A stretch of 64,000 nt of DNA from Xanthomonas floridensis (GCF_001642575.1 NZ_LXNG01000011.1:62001-126000), one strand, 5' to 3'; positions 1 to 9,562 are shown, counted from the stretch's first letter. Numbers and translations are program-made. The notes: a model not told the origin generated them from the letters alone.

Positions 1-635
1 AGCGCGCGTGGATCGCCGAAGCGGTGGCATTCGGCATCCAGCTCCGGGTCGGGGATTTCCTTGTTGATGCCGTCGCTGCACAACACGAACTGCGTGCCGG
101 GCAGGCTGGGGGTGAGCACCCAATCGACGAACAACGGTTCCTGCGCGCCTACCGCACGGGTGAGCACACCGGCCGCGGCAGCGGCGGCCTGCGCGCTGCC
201 AAACTGGGTCACGTCTTCGCGCACGCCGTGCACGTGGTCGCGGGTGAGCTGGCGCAGCGGGCCGGCATGGCGGGCGTAGATGCGGCTGTCGCCGACCCAG
301 CCGCACAGCATGAAATCCGGGTCGTGCACCAGCACCACCACGGTGGTGGCGATCATGTCCACGCGGCGCTGCCGCGCGGCGTGCAGCAACTCGGCGTTGA
401 TCTGCGCCAGGGTGTCGTCGATGGCATCGATGAAGTCACACAGGTCCGGCGGGCGCACCAACGCGCCCAGCCGCTGCACCAGCAACTGGCTGGCGTAATC
501 GCCGGCGCTGTGGCCACCCAGGCCATCGGCCACCACCCACAGCCCGGCCTCCTCGCGCACCAGCAGCGCGTCTTCGTTGAGGCGGCGCACCTTGCCGGTT
601 TCGGTATGTCCGGCCGAGCGGTAGGGCGCGCTCAT
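1..635 (-). CDS. pppA: PP2C-type Ser/Thr phosphatase of the T6SS (PppA/Stp1-like), partial
   Basis: The reading frame starts at ATG 635 and runs off the left edge, so the C-terminus is missing (about 211 residues visible). PP2C signatures are clear: a VADGLGGHSAGDYAS metal-binding motif near residue 33, GDSRIYA near 115 and CSDGIN near 186, with the conserved metal-binding aspartates. In T6SS loci PppA reverses the threonine phosphorylation (by PpkA) that controls FHA-dependent assembly; it is cytoplasmic. The start overlaps the tagF stop by 4 bp (ATGA), which indicates translational coupling at the 3' end of the tssK-tssL-tssM-tagF-pppA operon. No PpkA gene is next to it here; PknS at 16950-19457 is the only kinase in view. 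The family call is firm; the assignment as PppA rests on context. Confidence 0.88.
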   Translation of the reverse strand, partial: MSAPYRSAGHTETGKVRRLNEDALLVREEAGLWVVADGLGGHSAGDYASQLLVQRLGALVRPPDLCDFIDAIDDTLAQINAELLHAARQRRVDMIATTVVVLVHDPDFMLCGWVGDSRIYARHAGPLRQLTRDHVHGVREDVTQFGSAQAAAAAAGVLTRAVGAQEPLFVDWVLTPSLPGTQFVLCSDGINKEIPDPELDAECHRFGDPRA

Positions 636-1201
636 CGGGTCACCTCGGTGATGTCCGCATCGGCCAGCAGCCAGTCCAGATAGCGCTCGGCGGCGGGCAG
701 CCCGTGCAGCGACTGCGCCGCCTCCCCTGGCCGCCACCACAGCGCGTGACCCTGCGCCGGCGCCGGCGCGGTGGATGGCGTGGCCGGCACCGCCAGCGCA
801 CCCACGGCGGTCTCGAAACCGGCCGTGTCGGTACGTGCGCGCAAGGCGCGGCCCAGGCAGGCGGCCAACGCGCCGAACCACGCCGGCACCGGCAGGCACG
901 CCGGCGCCCACGGCATCGCCAGGGTCAGCGGGAAGCACCGCCCCACCCGGTCTTCGCCCGGGCCGAGCACGCCGGCCCAGGCCTGCGGCCCGCACACGCC
1001 CGGCCCCAGCGCGAACGCACGCACGCCACTGCTGCGGTAGGCGGCGGGCCAACGCGCGCCCAGCGGCTGGCGAACCGCCTCCAGGCAGGCGGCAAAATGC
1101 GCATCCCAGGGCTGCACGAATGCGGGCGGCAGGCGCCGCTGCACGAAGTCGCCCACGCCGGGCAACTTGCCGTAGAAGCCGATCTGTTCGGTGGCCGACA
1201 T
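632..1201 (-). CDS. tagF: T6SS-associated protein TagF
   Basis: The 189-residue protein begins MSATEQIGFYGKLPGVGDF, the typical TagF opening (GKLP..GDF). TagF is a cytoplasmic post-translational modulator of T6SS activity that usually sits with PppA, as it does here. I chose ATG 1201 because it lies 2 bp after the tssM stop; an in-frame ATG at 1216 would overlap tssM by 13 bp and adds only MRRLS. The C-terminal half contains the usual short W-rich stretch (GHALWWRPGEAA). TagF overlaps pppA by 4 bp, so the two are probably translated together. There are no signs of truncation. Confidence 0.9.
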   Translation of the reverse strand: MSATEQIGFYGKLPGVGDFVQRRLPPAFVQPWDAHFAACLEAVRQPLGARWPAAYRSSGVRAFALGPGVCGPQAWAGVLGPGEDRVGRCFPLTLAMPWAPACLPVPAWFGALAACLGRALRARTDTAGFETAVGALAVPATPSTAPAPAQGHALWWRPGEAAQSLHGLPAAERYLDWLLADADITEVTR

Positions 1202-1203
1202 GC

Positions 1204-4200
1204 TCAACCGCCGCACGCAAAGTGCTGGACGTCGCTGTCCAGAAACGGGTGCCGCAGGTTGCCTGCGCGCAGCGGCACCTGCACGTCGTGGCCACCGAGC
1301 GCGAAGCTGGCGACGAAGCGCAGGTCGGAGGGATTCTCCAGGTGCCCGTCCTGCAGCGCGCGAAACAGCGCCCAGTCGCCCTGGTAATCGAGCTTGCCCA
1401 GCGCCACGCCGTCGACGCCGAAGGCAGCGATCGAGACATGCCCCGGCACCGGGCCGGGCCAGGTCATCGGCATGCTCTGCGCGGCGCCGGGCTGGTAGTC
1501 GTAGCGCTGGCCGTCGATCTCCAGCGTGAGCCGGGTGACGCCTTCGCCCAGCGTGGGCGCCAGCACGGTGAAGCCCACCTGCGGGGCCGGCCCGCCGCGG
1601 AAATATTTCTGCCGGATGCGCTGGGCCAGCTGCAGTTGTGCCGGCAGGCCGGGGGCGCCGACCACCGCATCAGGGCCGTCCTTCCAGCGCCAATGCGGCG
1701 CCTGGGTGTCCAGCAGGGCTTGCACGGTGCCGGTATACAGCGCATCCAGGCGCCCGCCGCTGCCGAACAGTTCGCCGAAATTCTGCAGGGGAATCTCCAC
1801 CTGCGCGGCCGGGTCGAACGGGTAGCGGCCGCGCACGAAATCGCTGCACACCTCGCCTACCGACTGGCGCACCTGTGCATCCAGCGCCGCACGTGCTCCC
1901 TGGGTCATCAAGGTGGCGCTGCTGCCGGCCAGGCTCTGCAGCCAGCCGGTCACCGGCGGTGGCAGCTGCGCCATTTCCTGCCGCGCCAGCGCCAGTTGCG
2001 CATTGGCCGCCGCAGCATCGCCACCGCCTTGCGACACCACCAGCAACTGCTTGCCGAGTTGATCGAGCACGCGCAGCAGCTGATCCAGCGGCGTGCTGCC
2101 GGGCGCACCGGCCGCCAGTGCGTTGAGGGCCAGAAAGTGCTCGCTGATGGCCGCCCCCGGCGCGGGTGCGGTAGCGGCCGCAGGATCGGGCGGGGTTGCC
2201 AGCGCGGCGCGCATCGCTGCCCCGCCCGGCAGCTTGGCCGCTGCGCTGCCGGCGGTGGCGGCGGCCTTGCCGGCCACCGCGGCGGCGGCGCGCTGGGCCG
2301 CATCCGGCGGTGGTGCGCGGTCCATCGCCTGGGTGTGGGCGCCGACCACGCCCAGCAGCAGCCGCAGCGGCGAACTGGGGCCGGCCAGTTTGGCGGCGGT
2401 AGCGCTGGCGGCGGCCAGATCGGCGGCCGGGCGCAATTGCAGATCGGCCAGCAACGCATCCCAGTAACGGATGTAGTCGGCCTCGTAGCGCTGGCCGACC
2501 TGGCGCGCCAGCGTGGCGCGGGCGGCCGCATCCAGCGGTGCGCCGCCGAACACCCAATCGTCGCGCCCGAAGCGCTCCACCGCCTGGCCGATGCCGTCGC
2601 GCTGCAGGGCCGCGAACACCGGTTGGGTGTACAGCGCCGGCACCGGCGCAGACAACGGCGTGCCGCTGCGGCGCACGAAGGTGTCGGCGAGCAGGCCCAG
2701 TGATTTGTCCAGCCGCAGCGGCGTACCCGCCGGTGGCGTGAGCAGCAGGTTGCCGTAGATCAACGTGGACAGATCGGCCGCCTGCAGGCTGGCTTGCGCC
2801 TGCGCGATGCGCTGCCCATCCAGCGACAGCGCGCGCACGCGCGTGGGTGTGTCCAGCAAGGCCTGCAGCTGCGCGCCCAGCGCCTGCTGCTGCGCCGGAT
2901 CGCGCGGGAACAGCTTGCCGGCCTCGATCGCCGCCAGCGCGCTGAGCTGGGCCGGATCCAGGTGCTGCGGCTGGCCCAGCATCAGATAGCCCTTGAGCGT
3001 GTAGTACAGCGCCTGCGGCGCCTGCGCGTTATCGACCAGGCCATCGCGAAAGCGCACCGCCAGTGCCGGCAGCAGCGTGGCATTGAGCTGGCGCAGATAG
3101 CCGGCCTGCAGTGCATCGCCAAGCGCGCCGCCCTGGAACAGGCCCATGCGCAGCGCCCACGGCGCACCCTCCCGGTACTGCTGCGCCACCTGCACCACCG
3201 CGTGCGTGGCGGCCGCCTGCTGCAGCGTGCGCGTCACATACTCGGGCATGCTGGTGGCGGCATTGGGATCGGGCACCGCCGGGCGTGCATCCAGCGCCTG
3301 CTGCACCTGCGCCAGGTAGGCGCGGTTGCCGAGGTAACTGGCGCTCAGCCCGGCCACCAGCACCGCCGTCAGCACGCCCACGCCGGCATAGGCAGCGGCC
3401 TGCAGCCAGGCCATGCGGCGTTGCCGCGATGGCGGCGTGTTGGCCAGCCCGGATTCGCGCAATACCACCTCGCGCAACAGCCGTTCAACGAAGAAGGTGC
3501 GGCGCTGCGCGCCTGGCGCATGCACGCGCGCATCGTCCACGCCGAAGGTGCGTGCCACCGCGCCCATCATGCGATCGATCGGCGTGCCTTCCTGGGTGCC
3601 GGAGGTGAAGTACACCCCGCGCAACAGCGGCGCCGGCCCGTAGGCATTACCGGCGAAACTGCCTTCGACAAACTGCCGCGCGCGCTCGCCCAATGCGGCC
3701 AGCTGCTGCGGAAACGCCAGGATCGCCGCGCGCCGCAGCCGGTCGCGTTCCAGGTTCAGGCGCTCGAACAGGCGTGCGCTCAGCTGCTGTTGCAGCAGGT
3801 TGAATTCGTCGGCGAAACGGCGCGCCGCCTGGCCTTCCAGGGTCTGCGCCAGCGCGAACGTCATGCCCCATACCTGGCTGCGCTGGGCAGGGCTCAGATC
3901 GTCGAAGAACTCGCCAAAGCCGCCGATCAGATCGCACTTGGTGAAGATCAGATACACCGGCACGCTGGCCTGCAGGTGTTCGGCCAGTTCGTCCAGGCGG
4001 CGGCGGATCGCCTGCATGTGGGTGTCGCGCTCGCCATCGTCGAGCAGCAGCAGGTCGGACATGCTCATGGTCACCAGCACGCCATTGAGCGGCCGGCGCG
4101 GGCGATGCCGGCGCAGCAGGCGCAGGAAGTCGCGCCAGGCACCGGCATCCACCACCTGATCGGAATCCTGCGTGGTGTAGCGCCCGGCGGTATCCAGGAA

Positions 4201-4731
4201 CACCGCTTCGTCGGTGAACCACCATTCGCAATCGCGGGTGCCGCCCACCCCGCGCAGCGCGGCATCGCCCAGGCGCGCGGCCAACGGAAACTGCAACCCG
4301 GAATGCTGTAGCAAGGTGCTCTTGCCCGAGCCGGGCGGGCCGATCAGCGCGTACCACGGCAGGCCATACAAATCGCCGCCGCGGCGCTTGCGCAGCAGCG
4401 CAATGGCCTGCTGAAAGCGCGCCTGCAGGTGTGCGCGTTCCTGGCCGCTGCGCAGTTCACGGTCATCGTCGCAACCGGGCGCAGCCAGGGCGCTGGACAG
4501 CCGGGCGCTGCGCCGCTGCGCCTGCCAGCGGCGCAGCGCCAGCACGCCGACCCACAGCGCGATCACCAGCACGATGGCCACCACGCGCGCGGCCACGCCA
4601 GCCAACGGGCTCCAGCCCCCGATCGCCACATACGGCCCGCCCACCCACAACAGCACCGCGAGCAGGCTCAGTGCCAGCACGCTCACCACCACGGTGGCGC
4701 TCAGCGTGGACAACAGCGTCTTCATCGTCAT
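1204..4731 (-). CDS. tssM: T6SS membrane complex protein TssM (IcmF)
   Basis: This 1175-residue protein is the inner-membrane anchor of the T6SS envelope complex. The N-terminus has two membrane segments (about residues 8-30 and 45-66), followed by a cytoplasmic NTPase-like domain with Walker A GPPGSGKST (131-139) and a Walker B-like VFLDTAGRY. A third membrane segment lies in the stretch AAAYAGVGVLTAVLVAGL, and after it comes a long periplasmic region containing the IcmF-related and C-terminal beta domains. The start ATG 4731 overlaps the tssL stop in an ATGA. The protein is alanine- and proline-rich near residues 820-850 but the frame is intact. TssM normally works with TssL and the lipoprotein TssJ; no tssJ was found in this window. 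Confidence 0.95.
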   Translation of the reverse strand: MTMKTLLSTLSATVVVSVLALSLLAVLLWVGGPYVAIGGWSPLAGVAARVVAIVLVIALWVGVLALRRWQAQRRSARLSSALAAPGCDDDRELRSGQERAHLQARFQQAIALLRKRRGGDLYGLPWYALIGPPGSGKSTLLQHSGLQFPLAARLGDAALRGVGGTRDCEWWFTDEAVFLDTAGRYTTQDSDQVVDAGAWRDFLRLLRRHRPRRPLNGVLVTMSMSDLLLLDDGERDTHMQAIRRRLDELAEHLQASVPVYLIFTKCDLIGGFGEFFDDLSPAQRSQVWGMTFALAQTLEGQAARRFADEFNLLQQQLSARLFERLNLERDRLRRAAILAFPQQLAALGERARQFVEGSFAGNAYGPAPLLRGVYFTSGTQEGTPIDRMMGAVARTFGVDDARVHAPGAQRRTFFVERLLREVVLRESGLANTPPSRQRRMAWLQAAAYAGVGVLTAVLVAGLSASYLGNRAYLAQVQQALDARPAVPDPNAATSMPEYVTRTLQQAAATHAVVQVAQQYREGAPWALRMGLFQGGALGDALQAGYLRQLNATLLPALAVRFRDGLVDNAQAPQALYYTLKGYLMLGQPQHLDPAQLSALAAIEAGKLFPRDPAQQQALGAQLQALLDTPTRVRALSLDGQRIAQAQASLQAADLSTLIYGNLLLTPPAGTPLRLDKSLGLLADTFVRRSGTPLSAPVPALYTQPVFAALQRDGIGQAVERFGRDDWVFGGAPLDAAARATLARQVGQRYEADYIRYWDALLADLQLRPAADLAAASATAAKLAGPSSPLRLLLGVVGAHTQAMDRAPPPDAAQRAAAAVAGKAAATAGSAAAKLPGGAAMRAALATPPDPAAATAPAPGAAISEHFLALNALAAGAPGSTPLDQLLRVLDQLGKQLLVVSQGGGDAAAANAQLALARQEMAQLPPPVTGWLQSLAGSSATLMTQGARAALDAQVRQSVGEVCSDFVRGRYPFDPAAQVEIPLQNFGELFGSGGRLDALYTGTVQALLDTQAPHWRWKDGPDAVVGAPGLPAQLQLAQRIRQKYFRGGPAPQVGFTVLAPTLGEGVTRLTLEIDGQRYDYQPGAAQSMPMTWPGPVPGHVSIAAFGVDGVALGKLDYQGDWALFRALQDGHLENPSDLRFVASFALGGHDVQVPLRAGNLRHPFLDSDVQHFACGG

Positions 4732-5978
4732 TCCCCCGGCTGAAACAGAATGTCCACGCGGCGGTTGCGCACGCGATTGGCCGGCAATTGCGGCGGCCGT
4801 GCCAGCGGCTGCGAATCGCCCGCCCCCAGCGCTTCCACCCGCCCCGGCGTGGCAAGCTGCGCGCGCAGCAATTGCGCCACCGCCTGCGCACGCGCCGCCG
4901 ACAAGGCGTAGTTGTCGGCAAACCGCAGCGAGCGCACCGGCACGTCGTCGGTGTGCCCGACCACGATCACCCGCCCCGGCAATTGATCGATCGCCGCGGC
5001 GATCTGCGCGATCAGGCCGCGCTGATCCGGCTCCACGTCCACGCCGCCGGATGCAAACATCGCCGCGCTGCTCAGGCGCACTCGGGTCTGGCCATCGGGC
5101 TGCTCGTCCACCTGCAACACCCCATCGCGTTCGGGCGCGGCCAGCAGCTGCTTGAGCCGCAGCGGCGGCGGCGGCAACGGCGTGGCGTCCGGTGGCGTGG
5201 CCGGCGCGAGCCCCCACTGCGCCGCCTGCGCACTGATCGGCGCAGCCAGGGTGCTCAGGCGGGTCTGGAACCACACGAAGGCCACCACCAGCACGCTCAG
5301 CCCCACTAGCGCGGCGGCCCACAGCGGCAGGAAACGACCCAGCCGCCGGCGATCTTCCACGCCGCGCCAGCGCGGCGCCAGGCTGTCCGGGGCGGCGCCG
5401 CGCTCGGCGCGGATGCGCCGATACAGATCGTCCTGGATCTCGCCCAGGCGGGCCAGGCCACCGGCCTCGATCTGGTAACGGCCCACAAAGCCCAGCGCCA
5501 GGCACAGGTACATCAGCTCGATCAGATCCAGATGCCGCCGCACATCGGCGCACAGCCGCTCCAGGATCTGGAAGAACTTGGCCCCGCCATACGACTCGCT
5601 GTGGAAGATCACCAGCAGCGTTTTCTGCGACCAGCCGCTGCGCTCGCCCCACGGCGCATTGAGCACCGCCTCATCGAGCAGGGCGCACAGCACGTAGCGT
5701 GCGGCGGTGACCGCTTCCACCGGCGCGCCGCCCTGGTGGGCGCGCTGTTCGAAGCGGCGGATCTGCGCCATCACCTGCTCGCGCAGGCGCGCTACCTCAG
5801 GCAACTGCGCGCTGTGGCGCAACTGCACCGCAAGCAGCAGCAATGGCGTGGCCGCCTGCACCAGCGGGTTGACGCTGCGCCCCAGCAGTTCGCTGATGTC
5901 GGTGCCTTCGGCGGCGATGGCTTCTGCCGGCAACGGCGCGACAGCGATCGGATCCAGTTGGCTCAGTGGACGGCTCAT
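4728..5978 (-). CDS. tssL: T6SS TssL (DotU/IcmH) with C-terminal OmpA-like domain
   Basis: The protein has 416 residues. The first 230 form the DotU cytoplasmic domain (VRRHLDLIELMYLCLALGF and GRYQIEAGG are typical), followed by one membrane segment (LWAAALVGLSVLVVAFVWF). The periplasmic C-terminus is an OmpA-like peptidoglycan-binding domain (VIVVGHTDDVPVRS, then NRVRNRRVDILF). This is the extended form of TssL, in which the OmpA domain anchors the membrane complex to peptidoglycan. The stop overlaps the tssM start by 4 bp and the start lies 4 bp after the tssK stop, so it is tightly coupled to both. The assignment is secure. Confidence 0.95.
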   Translation of the reverse strand: MSRPLSQLDPIAVAPLPAEAIAAEGTDISELLGRSVNPLVQAATPLLLLAVQLRHSAQLPEVARLREQVMAQIRRFEQRAHQGGAPVEAVTAARYVLCALLDEAVLNAPWGERSGWSQKTLLVIFHSESYGGAKFFQILERLCADVRRHLDLIELMYLCLALGFVGRYQIEAGGLARLGEIQDDLYRRIRAERGAAPDSLAPRWRGVEDRRRLGRFLPLWAAALVGLSVLVVAFVWFQTRLSTLAAPISAQAAQWGLAPATPPDATPLPPPPLRLKQLLAAPERDGVLQVDEQPDGQTRVRLSSAAMFASGGVDVEPDQRGLIAQIAAAIDQLPGRVIVVGHTDDVPVRSLRFADNYALSAARAQAVAQLLRAQLATPGRVEALGAGDSQPLARPPQLPANRVRNRRVDILFQPGE

Positions 5979-5982
5979 GCGC

Positions 5983-7317
5983 TCAGCTCCGGATCGCCCA
6001 CAGTTGCAACTCCAGCCCGGCGAATTCGCTGCCGAAGTGGAACGCGATACCGCCGGAGGTCTTCAAGCTGCGCCATAGCGCCGCGCTCTTGTCGAACTCG
6101 AAGTACAGGTATCCGGCGTGGTACGGAATCTGCCGCGGCGCCACCGGCATCGGGTTGGCCACGATGCCCGGCAACTGCAGGTTGACCAGATCGCGGATCT
6201 GCTCCACCGGGCCGATCTTGGCGTGCGCCGGCAGCAGGCGGCGTAACTCTTCGCTGGGCATTTCGGCCTTGGCAGCCAGCACGAAGGCGGCGCTGTCCAG
6301 CAGTGTGGGATCCGGCACCATCGCCACCCACACGCCGAACTTGCGTGCCTGCATCGGCAATGGCGTGGCGGTCTGCTCGAGCACTGCGCTCAGGCTGCTG
6401 CGCAACGCGCCGATCAGCGGCTCGAAGCTCTCCTGCTGTGCCTCATGCCGGTAGACCGGCGATGCCGGCGGGCGCTTGCCCGGCGCGGTAAAGGTGCTCA
6501 ACTCGCCAGCCAATGCAAGCAAGCCGCGGAACAATTCTTCCGGATGCGCCAGCGGTGCGGCGGCCCAGTGCGCGATCTGCGGTTGCCAACGGTTGACCAG
6601 CTGCAGCAGCAGGAAATCGGCAATATCGGCCGCACCACCGCGATCGGTGAGCGTCACCCGCGCGGCCAAGGCTTCGCCACGCTGGTGCAGCAGCCCGAGC
6701 AGCTCGGTCAGGAACGTGGTCAGCCGCGGCGCGGCCTGGCACACCATCGCGCTGGGAATGAAGTGCGGGTCCAGCACCACCTGGCGATCGGCGCGGGTTT
6801 CGATGATGCGCGCCACTGCGATGCGGTCCAGCCCTTCCAGTGGCTGGGATTGTGGCAGCAGCCGCGTGCTCAGGCCGCCGACTTCCATCAGCACGGCCTC
6901 GGAGGTGCTGCCGGACGCATCGCCACTTTCGGTTTCGCGCACGCGGTAGCGGAATAACTGGTCGACCGGTGATTCCGGGCGCCCCAGCTCCGGCTGCGCC
7001 GGCACCTTCAGCGGCAGGGTGAGATAGACGATCTGGTCGCGACAGTTGGGCTCCACCTCCATGGCCACCGGCAACGGATCGTCGCCCGGCATCGCGAACG
7101 GTGTGCCATCGGCAAATACCCCGCGTGCCCGGCGCAGCCCCAGCTTGCCCACTGCCAGCAGATCGGTTTCCCATTCCAGTTCGCTCACGCCCCAGGCATG
7201 CGGCCGCAGCCGCGCCGCACGCAGATCGACATAGCGCTCCAGGTAGCGTTCCTGCTGCTGCAGATGCTGCGGGCGCAGAAACAACCCCTCGCTCCACACG
7301 ACCTTGTTGTTGTGCAT
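5983..7317 (-). CDS. tssK: T6SS baseplate protein TssK
   Basis: TssK (444 residues, the usual family length) connects the baseplate to the TssL/TssM membrane complex. The start at ATG 7317 gives MHNNKVVWSEGLFLRPQHLQ, a standard TssK beginning with the conserved EG.FLRPQH block. The frame stays open another 165 bp upstream, but that extension does not resemble the family. It is the first gene of tssK-tssL-tssM-tagF-pppA. An 18-bp TGAGAC motif shared with three other T6SS units lies 164-181 bp upstream (7481-7498), suggesting the operon promoter is there and the leader is fairly long. Confidence 0.95.
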   Translation of the reverse strand: MHNNKVVWSEGLFLRPQHLQQQERYLERYVDLRAARLRPHAWGVSELEWETDLLAVGKLGLRRARGVFADGTPFAMPGDDPLPVAMEVEPNCRDQIVYLTLPLKVPAQPELGRPESPVDQLFRYRVRETESGDASGSTSEAVLMEVGGLSTRLLPQSQPLEGLDRIAVARIIETRADRQVVLDPHFIPSAMVCQAAPRLTTFLTELLGLLHQRGEALAARVTLTDRGGAADIADFLLLQLVNRWQPQIAHWAAAPLAHPEELFRGLLALAGELSTFTAPGKRPPASPVYRHEAQQESFEPLIGALRSSLSAVLEQTATPLPMQARKFGVWVAMVPDPTLLDSAAFVLAAKAEMPSEELRRLLPAHAKIGPVEQIRDLVNLQLPGIVANPMPVAPRQIPYHAGYLYFEFDKSAALWRSLKTSGGIAFHFGSEFAGLELQLWAIRS

Positions 7318-7480
7318 GATCCACTCGCTAGGGAAACGCCGCGCGCCACCGCACGGCGTGCCATGCGCGATCGTCATGTTGTTGGTCGGCTGCATGCCGC
7401 TGGCGATCGCGATGGCTGCATTCGCCTGGTCCCGATGGATCGCGTCGATGGAGCGATTCTGCGGCGCGCCCGTCAGCCGC

Positions 7481-7498
7481 ACCCGTCAAAATGTCTCA
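7481..7498 (-). promoter_or_regulatory. Shared T6SS upstream motif, tssK copy
   Basis: The minus strand reads TGAGACATTTTGACGGGT. It matches the copies before vgrG, PAAR and tssB at 14 or so of 18 positions and has the same orientation relative to the downstream T6SS gene, here tssK (start 164 bp further on). It is the most divergent copy (CA and GA changes in the middle). It could be an EcfK-dependent promoter element or an activator site. The rest of 7318-7601 shows nothing else recognisable. Confidence 0.6.
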
Positions 7499-7601
7499 GG
7501 CGGTCAACCGCGGCCTCAGCCATCGGTAGCATCTGGCAGGCCTGGGCAGAGGAAATTTTAGAATCCTCGCTGGTCTGCGGATTGGTCGCGGGGAGAGCGC
7601 C

Positions 7602-8416
7602 TTGATCCTGATCTACGCTGTCGAAAAACGGCCGGTCACCGAAGGCTGCGGCTTTGTCACCGACTTTTGCCTGATCTGCCGCGCCGCTCAGGCCTTCGAG
7701 GTGCAACGCGTGGGTCTGGCATGGTCGATGTCTGGCGTGCGCCTTGGCAAGACGACGTAGACGCATGACCATCAGCTGTGTCAGAGCTGCCAACAAGCAC
7801 TTCTGCATATACGCCATCGTGGTTTACGCATCGGTCGTCATCGCCTGACGCCATTGACCGGTTGATCGACATTACCCCGCCTGGTTTCGCCGCGCGCCAT
7901 GCGCATCGACTGAAGATCGAGGAGCAGAGTCGCGACGCGCCCGCGTCGCTGGATCCGTCGCAGCGAGCCGACTTCGTGCAGGCGCCCTTCGTCCTGTTGC
8001 ACCCCCATCTGGAGCAACGATTTGCAAGCACTCAGCTCGATTGGCGGCAGCTGATGGTGCTTGCGTGTGGCCTGCCGTGCATGCTGTTCCTGCTGCTCAC
8101 CGGGTTGCTGCTTGAGTACGTCGGCGTGCCCATTGCACAGACGGACCCATGGACCGCGTTTGCTGCCTTCATGGGCGATGTCGGGCTGGTGATGCTGGTA
8201 TTGGCACGTGTGCGCCAGCAGTTTTTCGAGCGCAGGGTTCTTCCAGAATTGGTCTTCACCCTGGCCCAGAACCGCACGGGCCCGCTGCGTCAGTGGCGTC
8301 GCCTCAACCCTGCGTGGCTGGACACGATTGCCCGATTGCCCGCACCAGCCAGGGGGCCTGTAGAAAGTCAGACAACGTCGGCCAACGATGATGTGCGCTG
8401 GCGACGTCCGGCCTGA
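7602..8416 (+). pseudogene. Decayed zinc-ribbon membrane protein gene
   Basis: Two frames together look like one protein. Starting at TTG 7602, the frame reads LILIYAVEKRPVTEGCGFV and continues through a CLIC cysteine pair until a TAG inside cgacgtag (about 7758). The same frame past the stop still carries CQSC, a second CxxC. The remainder lies in another frame, open from GTG 7778 to 8416, with a charged segment (LKIEEQSRDAP) and two membrane segments (QLMVLACGLPCMLFLLLTGL and AFMGDVGLVMLVL). A two-CxxC ribbon followed by two membrane helices is a common architecture of small bacterial membrane proteins. I therefore infer a frameshift plus a stop. Alternatively only the 212-residue frame 7778-8416 is expressed. 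The function is unknown. Confidence 0.5.
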
Positions 8417-8674
8417 TGGCTGCGGTCATCTGACCTGGGTGTGTGCCAGGTACGGTGAGGCGAGCGTGCCACTGTCGCATTGGCGATTGCGGCGATGTCC
8501 GTAGTCCGGGATTGAAAGGCGCTGCTGCTGGCAACCGCCACTGTGCTCCACGACACTCCCAATCCCTGCCGCCCGGCCCTGAAGCGTGTCTGCCGGGAGC
8601 GCCACCTTGGCGCGCCCGGCCTTTCCGCTTTTGCCGCCAAAGCTGCTGTTAGAGACACTGCACCCGGTTCGTGG

Positions 8675-9562
8675 TCAACGCGCAGTGCCGGTGGTGGCAA
8701 CAATGGCATCCAGCGTTGCAAGCTGGTCTGCGGACAGCTCCAGGTTGCAGGCGGCGAAATTCTCGGCCAGATGCGCCGGCGAGGATGTGCCGGCGATCAC
8801 CAGCAGATTGGGCGAGCGCTGCAGCAACCACGCCAGCGCCACCTGCCGGGGTGTGGCGCCCACCGCGCTGGCGACGCCGGAAAGTACGTCCGACTGTAGC
8901 GGCGAAAAACCGCCGAGCGGGAAGAACGGCACATAGGCGACGCCTTGCTGCGCGAGCGCGTCGATAAAGGCGTCGTCGTCGCGCTTGACCAGGTTGTAGT
9001 GGTTTTGCACGCACACGATCCTGGCCAGCGACTGCGCCTGCTCCAGCTGGCGCGCAGTGACATTGCTCAAGCCGATATGGCGTACCAGGCCTTCGCGCTG
9101 CAACTCGGCCAGGCAGGCCACCGGCTCGGCGATCGCGCTGTCGTCGGTGTCGGCCAGTGCGCCCAGCCGCAGGTTGACCACATCCAGCGCCTCGAGACCC
9201 AGGCTCGTCAGGTTGGCGTGCACCTGCTGCCGGAGGCTGTCCGGCGCCAGATCGCTATGCCAGGAACTGTCGCTGCCGCGGCGGATGCCGATCTTGGTGA
9301 CGATCACCACATCATCGCGGTAGGGATGCAGTGCTTGGCGAATGAGCGCATTGGAGACATGCGGGCCATAGAACTCGGCAGTGTCGAGATGGTTGGCGCC
9401 CAGTGCGACCGCCTGGCGCAGGACCGCCAGCGCAGAAGCCTTGTCGCGCGGCGGTCCCCACACATGGGAGCCGGGCAATTGCATGGTGCCGTAGCCCATG
9501 CGCTTGAGCTGCAGGGTGGTGCCGGGCAGGGTGAAGGTGCCACCGAGGTGAGTGTCGGTCAT
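8675..9562 (-). CDS. Aldo/keto reductase family oxidoreductase
   Basis: The product (295 residues) is a soluble NAD(P)H-dependent aldo/keto reductase with a TIM-barrel fold. The visible landmarks are MGYGTMQLPG at the N-terminus, the catalytic LDTAEFYGPH (Asp and Tyr), IVTKIG with the catalytic Lys, RHIGLSNVTA, and the C-terminal IAGTSSPAHLAEN NADP-binding segment. The start ATG 9562 gives the family length; an upstream in-frame extension to 9736 has no similarity to the family. It diverges from a LysR-type regulator at 9776 across 213 bp, an arrangement in which the regulator usually controls the reductase. The substrate cannot be told from the sequence. The pair separates two T6SS blocks and may be an unrelated insertion in the locus. 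Confidence 0.9.
   Translation of the reverse strand: MTDTHLGGTFTLPGTTLQLKRMGYGTMQLPGSHVWGPPRDKASALAVLRQAVALGANHLDTAEFYGPHVSNALIRQALHPYRDDVVIVTKIGIRRGSDSSWHSDLAPDSLRQQVHANLTSLGLEALDVVNLRLGALADTDDSAIAEPVACLAELQREGLVRHIGLSNVTARQLEQAQSLARIVCVQNHYNLVKRDDDAFIDALAQQGVAYVPFFPLGGFSPLQSDVLSGVASAVGATPRQVALAWLLQRSPNLLVIAGTSSPAHLAENFAACNLELSADQLATLDAIVATTGTAR

Noticed and set aside
775-2703. Plus-strand open frame of about 640 codons opposite tssM
   Set aside because: The minus strand encodes a full-length TssM; this frame is Arg/Pro/Ala/Gln-rich low-information sequence.
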